From contig JAINUG010000175.1 in the NCBI GenBank assembly GCA_029706075.1, positions 981,458 through 1,045,457 of the forward strand: DNA of 64,000 nucleotides, given 5' to 3'. This document shows positions 57,719 to 64,000 of the stretch, one piece after another. The notes beneath the pieces are model-generated. The model ran no database searches and had not been told where the DNA came from. It was given only the letters and a program-made list of their open reading frames with translations. The DNA comes from Aldrovandia affinis. Its lineage: Eukaryota; Chordata; Actinopteri; Notacanthiformes; Halosauridae. The position numbers and the translations under genes are program-made. Position 1 is the first letter of the stretch. Each line of letters opens with the position of its first letter.

Positions 57719-58218
57719 TGTTTGATAAGCCAAAAATGCAAGTCCAAGTACCAGATGAGGCATGGGTTTAGAAAAGTACAAAAATAATCTTTATTACAAT
57801 ATGTCCTTCAAATGAATACTAAGAATGTCAATTAATTACACATTGCTATCTAAAAACACACACGAGCTACCACTCCGTCTGCATCGGGGGAACCACGTGA
57901 CCGTCTCACTACCAAGCACCGCCTCCAACCACGAGTGCCTGAGAGAGGGATAGTGACGTGGACAGAAAGGAGAAAGGTCTACGCCGCACAACCAATAAAA
58001 CAAGGGAGAAACCAAAAGACCATCACAAATCAAATGGATAACTGGGCAAAAATGAAATATCACTATAACACCACACATGTAGAAAAGGAGTTATATTCTT
58101 TGGGCACAATAATGAATACCAATACAATTAGAATGGACATTCAGTTCACCCTCCACTAGCTCCGTGATAGTCAGCTCGCACATGCGAGGAGCAATATCCG
58201 CGTTGCTCTACAAATAAA
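57719..58218 (-). mobile_element. Possible LTR, end visible at left
   Basis: Read on the minus strand this stretch ends ...TGTAATAAAGATTATTTTTG and about 75 bp later GGCTTATCAAACA, so a poly-A signal precedes a terminal CA as in an LTR. The other boundary is unclear. One candidate is near 59087, where CA is followed by ACAG, the same four bases that precede 57719. That would give a 1.37-kb insert including the SINE at 58219. Confidence 0.3.
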
Positions 58219-58446
58219 TTACATTACATTACATTACAGGCATTTAGCAGACGCTCTTATCCAGAGCGACTTACAGTTCACATTTCTTTACATACAATCC
58301 ATTTATACAGCTGGATATTTACTGAAGCAATACAGGTTAAGTACCTTGCTCAAGGGTACAACGGCAGTGCCCCCACGTGGGATCGAACCTGCAACCTTTG
58401 CGTTACAAGCCCAGTTCCCTAACCATTATGCTAACACTGCTGCCCC
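58219..58446 (-). mobile_element. tRNA-derived SINE (SINE2 family), full length
   Basis: Minus strand: GGGGCAGCAGTGTTAGCATA head with box A (GCATAATGGTTAGGGAACTG), box B GGTTGCAGGTTCGATCC, body with TACCCTTGAGCAAGGTACTT and ATCCAGCTGTATAAATGG, and the tail GGATAAGAGCGTCTGCTAAATG followed by TGTAATG repeats. It is the best-preserved SINE2 in the window. Confidence 0.95.
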
Positions 58447-59394
58447 TAACAGATATTTAAATCGGCATGTCAAACGTTTACATTATGGTAGCTTAACAAA
58501 CTAGGAAACAGTGGGTGATAAGACTTGTGGTTGGTACATACCTTAGAACAAGGAAAAACATTAACAAATGAGCCACACCTCAGATAAAAGTTTAAGTGAC
58601 TGGAATCTAGATGGTAGGTTTACATACTTCGCAAACACAGTCTCTGTGTACCGGCTTGCATAGGTTCGCATTAGATTCTTAGATCTGTAAACAAATAAAC
58701 AATTTAAAACATGTATACATGTTGTAGCACATGAAATCTACATAAATAAAATAAATACAAACTAGTTACCAGTAGTAATGTGGATTAGTAATGTTCAAAC
58801 TTCCGAATATCCGGTAGGCTAACAGCTGACTGAGACCTAAAGAGAACTTTAGGTTACTGAAAATGTATTGTACCAAACATGTAGATTATAAGCGTAACAC
58901 ATACCTTCAATAAAATACACAAGATGCACTGCCCGGCATTGCACGAATCCCAAATTAGTGGGTAAACTCATAGCCTAGGAACGATATTGGAATATTATAG
59001 CCAAATAAAACATGCGCACAATAATGACAGACCAGTATACAGACCTACCTTAAAACAGAGAAAACTTTTTTTTTTTTTAAACAGGGCCAACAGCAGCAGC
59101 AGCTTGGACATTGCATGCTCAAGGCAGAGAACAAAATACTTTTAAGAGGACATGCTCCCAGTTTGCCCATTCACACCTGTGGGTATTCTGCCCTAATTAG
59201 CACTGTGGCAGGTAACTGAGGGGGTGTGTGCATGAGATGGCAGTGTTGAATCTAACCATAATATACTAAAGTGGGTGTGCACCATTCTGGGGGTTACTTA
59301 ATGAGTTGTCTCGAGTTGTTTTAGTAAATGTAATATCCTTGTGAAATAAAGATGAACTGAACTGAACTGGAGTATGGAGTATGGAGCATCACCT
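58447..59394. other. No gene recognised; LINE-like tail
   Basis: AT-rich DNA with a T run at about 59070. Near 59340-59368 GAAATAAAGATGAACTGAACTGAACTGG looks like a LINE 3' end: a poly-A-signal-like AATAAA followed by a short GAACT repeat. Confidence 0.5.
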
Positions 59395-59870
59395 CATTGG
59401 CCATTTGTCATATACAGTGCAGTGCTGTGGTCATATACAGTGCAGTGATGATATACAGTGCAGTGCTGTGGTCATATACAGTGCAGTGATGATATACAGT
59501 GCAGTGCAGTGGTAATATACAGTGCAGTGATGATATACAGTGCAGTGCTGTGGTCATATACAGTGCAGTGATGATATACAGTGCAGTGCTGTGGTCATAT
59601 ACAGTGCAGTGATGATATACAGTGCAGTGCTGTGGTCATATACAGTGCAGTGATGATATACAGTGCAGTGCAGTGGTCATATACAGTGCAGTGCTGTGGT
59701 CATATACAGTGCAGTGATGATATACAATGCAGTACAGTGGTCATATACAATGCAGTACAGTGATCATATACAGTGCAATGCAGTGGTCATATACAGTGCA
59801 GTGCTGTAGTCATATACAGTGCAGTGGTCATATACAGTGCAATGCAGTGCTCATATACAGTGCACGGGTA
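59395..59870 (+). repeat. Minisatellite with alternating 23- and 18-bp units
   Basis: About 460 bp built on the core ATATACAGTGCAGTG. Units end in CTGTGGTC (23 bp) or ATG (18 bp) and alternate to give a composite period of about 41 bp, becoming irregular toward 59870. Confidence 0.95.
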
Positions 59871-60393
59871 CAGCCCCATGGATCATCAAATGATTGGCCA
59901 TGAGCCATATACAGTACAGGGATGCAGCCTTATACTGTATTTAAAGTACTGAACTTAAATTGAATGATTCAGAGAACCAAAATCTAAGATGGAGCTTCGA
60001 GCAAGGGGGGGTTGAGAACAGCGTTCTGGGAAACGGGGTCCATGCAACTCATGTGCTTTAAAATGTGAAGGAGCTCTGCCGCCCAGGCAGGGCCCAGATC
60101 TTCAGTCGAGTGAAAGAAACACTGTCGCATCATTTCTCTGGAGATATGAACATTTTAATTTATACAATGAAAGCATTCGGTATGCACCAAACACAGGTAT
60201 TGCCTTGCAATTTTAATTTGAGCAGTTAAAACCATGCCTTCAGGGAACATTTTTACATTTAGTAAGCCAACTCACATCCGTATTTGCTGCAGCTTGAAAT
60301 TTTGATTTATGTGAAATGGAAGATATTTCTATTTTTACAAGCATAATATTTATTGCAAATGCTTGAGTGTGTGTGTGTGCGTGTGCGCGGGTA

Positions 60394-60433
<40 letters not shown>

Positions 60434-62383
60434 GAACCTGCTTGTAGAGACAAATGTGGATTCACTGGTTGGCTTGTGGACCTCAATGAACTAAAAAGAC
60501 AGTGGATGTGTCAGGTGCTCTCAAACTCAAGCTTTGAAGTCTGGAGAAATGTACTGGACCTCCCTCTACAGCCACAGAAGGCTACAGTACATAAAAACCC
60601 TTAAACATATATTCAGTGTTCCAAAAACATTGGCAATATGCAATATGCAGTCCATGCACACCTGCTGTGGCTTTTCACTGGCCTGCTATCTATTTCTCCT
60701 CTTGTGTGGCCTTTGTAAATAGCATGTGTTAGTCTACAAAAGGTTCATATCCATTCTTCTGGGTATGATCATTAAAAATCTAAACGGATGAGCATATTGC
60801 TGTGCTCCAACAGCTTTCCTTTCAGGACACTGCAGAGATAAAAAAAACACACAGTGGCGCCTTCAGCATCCACCGGACTGAGATCAAGAGCTTTCTTTAT
60901 GCTCATTCTGAATGCAGTACACCTGTTTTACCTGTTTTTATTAGAATGCTCAAACTCTTTGTGAGAGAAAAGAAACACACAGTTTCACAAACACTGCAGC
61001 CATGTTGGCACATACAAACACCTGCACACGAGCACGCACATGCATACGCACACATACACCGGCACACATACACACACACACTTGTGACATCAAACAAATC
61101 ATTAAAATGTGAAAGCATAGAAATGACTGAAGTGGGTTGCTGTTCTGAATGCGGCGATTAGCAGAATAACAGATTCTCATCAGTCATAAGAGCCCATGTT
61201 ACGCCATACACATCTGCCCACACTTACGCCTCTATTAGCACATCACAGAGATGAGTCTTTCACAGGCCCTTTCCTTGCTTCATGGGGGTAATTAATTAAT
61301 GTGAAAACAACAAGCACATTTAACAGCTAAAATGAGTTCATGTCCTTGTTGATGTTTTTTTGGGGTGGACACAATGATAGATGGGGCCTCTCACCCTCCT
61401 TAGCCCTGTCAGCATCCATATGCATGTACGTCTGACTGATTATGTGCCATGGAATTAGCAAATGAAAAGCCATCCGGGACACGAATAAGCCTGACAATCG
61501 CTCTTGAATGCGCTGGGGAGGGACCTTATGGAATAATGTGGAGAAGGTGCACAGTAATAATAGATTAGTTTGGGGGAAAACATTAACAGCAGCCATTCTA
61601 GCGGCAGCACAGTTACAGTAGTACAGTAGTGTGTCTAGTGCAAGTTGTAACAGTAATAGCAGCAGTGTAGTAACCATCATCGGTACTGTAATCGTTGTCA
61701 TGGTAACGACAGTAGTAGCAGTCATCTTTGTACAGTCGTCGCAGCTCTGAATCTTTGGTGGCATTGAGCTGAACAATTAATTATTTAAGCTAATGTTAAC
61801 TTGGCTCCGTAAATATCCAGTTGTATAAAGGGCTAATGTGCATGAGTGTAGGGTTCGAGAGCAGCCTGGATAAGGCCATCTGATAGCAGGGGGATATAGA
61901 GTTATTTAAGTGCAATCAGCACTGAGCTCAAACAATTAGATCATAAAAATCTGCACCACATTTAACACAACTCTACAGCTACAAGCCCTTTCAAGTTTTT
62001 TTTTTTGTTTGTTTTTTTTAAATAGTATTGATGCTGTTGAAGATACATGATGGTATTCAAGATTAATGCCACACTATGTGAGACACACACAATGGGAGAA
62101 GAGTTACCTCTGTAAACCGATACATTACTGATTGATTAGGAGATACCTTTGTTTTACCAGCCTGTGCCATGCATATTTGGCATGAGCCAAGATCAGAAAC
62201 TCACCCTGATATGTTTTTAATTACAGAAGAAGGGGGATGGAGCACAATGCAAAATGTAATTTTACACTTGAATTAGCAATTAATAGAACGGTAAATGAGT
62301 GAAGCAATTCGATGTTTCAGAAAGCCTCTGCAGCCTATCTCAGCACTCTCTGAAGTAACTTTAATGTAATATGTTAATCTACA
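59871..62383. other. No gene recognised; simple repeats
   Basis: A GT microsatellite lies at 60366-60431 and a CA-rich tract at about 61015-61082. The 119- and 149-codon open frames around 60802 and 61327 have no recognisable domain and partly read through simple sequence. Confidence 0.5.
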
Positions 62384-62475
62384 GGTAACTGCCAACTTAA
62401 GGGAAACACTGGAGCTAATTAAGGGTTCTGGTGGCTCTGTTATGGTGTGGGGTGCATTTTCCTGGCATAGTTTAT
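62384..62475 (+). mobile_element. Tc1/mariner fragment, end joined to mid-transposase
   Basis: ACAGGTAACTGCCAACTTAAGG followed by GAAACACTGGAG is the same kind of terminal repeat as at 6453. It joins directly to GSGGSVMVWGAFSWHS, the conserved GGGSVMVWG-type strand of the transposase. The LINE beginning at 62476 truncates it. Confidence 0.75.
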
Positions 62476-64000
62476 TAATAATAATAATAATAATACACTT
62501 TATTTGTATAGCACCTTTCATACAAAATGCAGCCCAAAGTGCTTTTACATTTCAGTACAAATAGAGAGAGAGAAAATAAATAAATAATAATCATAATAAT
62601 CATAAAATAAAATAAATAAAACACACAATCCAAATGGAAGAGAAAATAATGTAAGTAAAGGAATAAAGTAATTACATATATTACAATAAATACATAAATG
62701 ATTACATACATACAATAAAATAATAATAAAATAATAAAAAGTGGATAAATGAAGTCATTGAAATTATTAAGTGTTGCTAATTATAAACTGGATTTAAAAG
62801 GTATGTTTTCAGTTGCCATTTAAAAATGTCCACTGAGCCCATTTCTGTAATACTTTTTGGAAAGGAGTTCCACAATTTAGGTGTGTAGTGGAGCGCAGCG
62901 CAGCTTCCCCAATTTTCTTTTGGGGGACCTTCAGAATGTTTAAAAGACAGAGGGCTTGTGAAGGGACATGAAACAACAGGGTATCTGTGATTTAAAAGGG
63001 TGCTAGACCATTTAAAGTTTTGTATGTAAGTACAAGGACTTTAAAATCAATTCTAAGAGATACAGGGAGCCAGTGCAGTGGCTAAAATAGTAATGTGTTC
63101 TCTCTTCCTTGTTTTCATTAAAAGTCCAGCAGCAGAGTTCTGAATTAGCTGTAGATTCTCAATGAACTTTTTTGGAAGCCCGGTGAAAAGAGCATTACAG
63201 TAGTCCAGTCTTAGTCACCTTGTTTATGTGGGGTTTAAAACTTAAATAAGAGTCTTAAATCAAATTACACCTAGACTTGTGACTTCCAATTTATTCTGAT
63301 AAGCCAAATTTCCCAACCTATTAGAAAGTGCATCCCTTTTGGCTTAGGGGCCGACTAATAGTATTTCTGTCTTATCTTAATTTAGTTTTAAAGAATTATT
63401 GCTCATCCATTGATTAATTGCAGACAGACAGATAGTCAGGGAGCATAGGGCATTTGCATCATTCGGCTCAACAGAAATGTATAATTGTGTATCATCAGCA
63501 TAGCTATGAAAATTATCATTGTGTTCTGTGATATTACCTAGGGGTAGCAAGTATAGTGAAAAAAGGGCACCAAGACAGCTTCTTTGTGCAACACCAAAGA
63601 ATATGTCATAGTTCTCTAGCATGTGATCTCCAAGACTAATATAAAATTGTCTCTCTGTAATATATGTTCAGAGCACATTCAGAGAGACCAACCCAGTTTT
63701 ATAGATGACTGATTAGAATGCTGTGGTCAATTGTGTTGAATACAGTGCTCAAATATAAGAGAATAAGAACTGAGACCTTGTTTACAGCAACACTGAGTCT
63801 AAGATCATTCATTGTTTTAGCTAGAGCAGTCTCTGACTGGAACTTCTCTAAAATATTGTTTTCATTTGGAAAGTTGTTAAGTTGATTAAAGACTACTTTT
63901 TGAAGTATCTTGCTCATGAAAGGTAAGTTGGATATAAGCCTGTAATTACTTAGGACACTATAGTCTAAATTTTATTTCTTCAACAGTGGTTTCACAACAG
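62476..64000 (-). mobile_element. L2-clade LINE, 3' part, runs off the window
   Basis: The 3' end at 62476 has an (AAT)n/(TTA)n tail followed by ACACTTTATTTGTATAGCAC (plus strand), the usual LINE 3' terminus of this group. The 3' UTR and C-terminal remnants run to about 63370, and the RT follows. The copy continues beyond 64000. Its insertion point is inside the Tc1 fragment at 62384, so it is the younger of the two. Confidence 0.85.
63377..63917 (-). pseudogene. L2 LINE reverse transcriptase fragment
   Basis: Sense-strand frames read MSKILQKVVFNQLNNF, then ETALAKTMNDLRLSV and LILLYLSTVFNTIDHSILI (first catalytic motif region, with the usual LDLSAAFDTVDH altered). After a shift comes GVAQRSCLGALFSLYLLPLG and then [13 protein letters not shown] with an intact YADD, ending INQWMSNNSLKLN before a stop in the N-x-DKTE motif. 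At least two frame breaks. Confidence 0.85.

Overview
The window reads as intergenic or intronic DNA of a ray-finned (probably teleost) fish. The evidence is the repeat content: L2- and CR1-clade LINEs, several Tc1/mariner families with typical fish terminal repeats, tRNA-derived SINEs whose tails end in the L2-type motif GGATAAGAGCGTCTGCTAAATG or a close variant, a solo LTR, MITEs and many micro- and minisatellites. I could not identify the species, and I found no convincing host protein-coding exon in 64 kb. Every reading frame with recognisable homology belongs to a transposable element, and all of those are broken.

Layout. 1-12 kb: mostly unique sequence with one old SINE (911), a short CpG-dense block (5.4-5.87 kb) that may be a promoter or first exon, a Tc1/mariner remnant with DD36E spacing (6.45 kb), a 21/16-bp minisatellite (8.56-9.17 kb), TG-rich DNA and a SINE (10.57 kb). 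12.2-17.9 kb: two L2 LINE copies of one family in opposite orientation; the minus copy is split by a SINE, and the plus copy is split by a 392-bp solo LTR with a clean 4-bp target duplication and is abutted by a MITE. 17.9-28.8 kb: mostly unique, with fragments of L2 3' ends and a SINE bounded by a perfect 19-bp target duplication (25.6 kb). 28.85-30.28 kb: a nearly complete Tc1-like transposon with about 200-bp inverted repeats and a doubly broken transposase. 33.0-36.4 kb: a tandem-repeat block made of 58 copies of a 39-bp minisatellite, then about 27 copies of a 29-bp unit that is the 5' head (pol III box A) of a SINE, ending in the intact SINE it came from. 37.4-41.8 kb: more SINEs and simple repeats. 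41.85-47.0 kb: an L2 LINE (plus) into which a 5'-truncated CR1 LINE (minus) has inserted; the CR1 still shows esterase, endonuclease and reverse-transcriptase parts. 48.8-55.7 kb: Tc1 fragments, SINEs and LINE scraps. 57.0-59.4 kb: a composite LINE/LTR/SINE region. 59.4-59.87 kb: another minisatellite. 62.4-64 kb: a Tc1 fragment followed by an L2 LINE on the minus strand that runs off the window.

The features do not act together as a pathway; the window is a record of successive insertions and tandem amplification. The most unusual item is the SINE-head array at 35515-36260, which places roughly two dozen box-A-like sequences upstream of a single box B.
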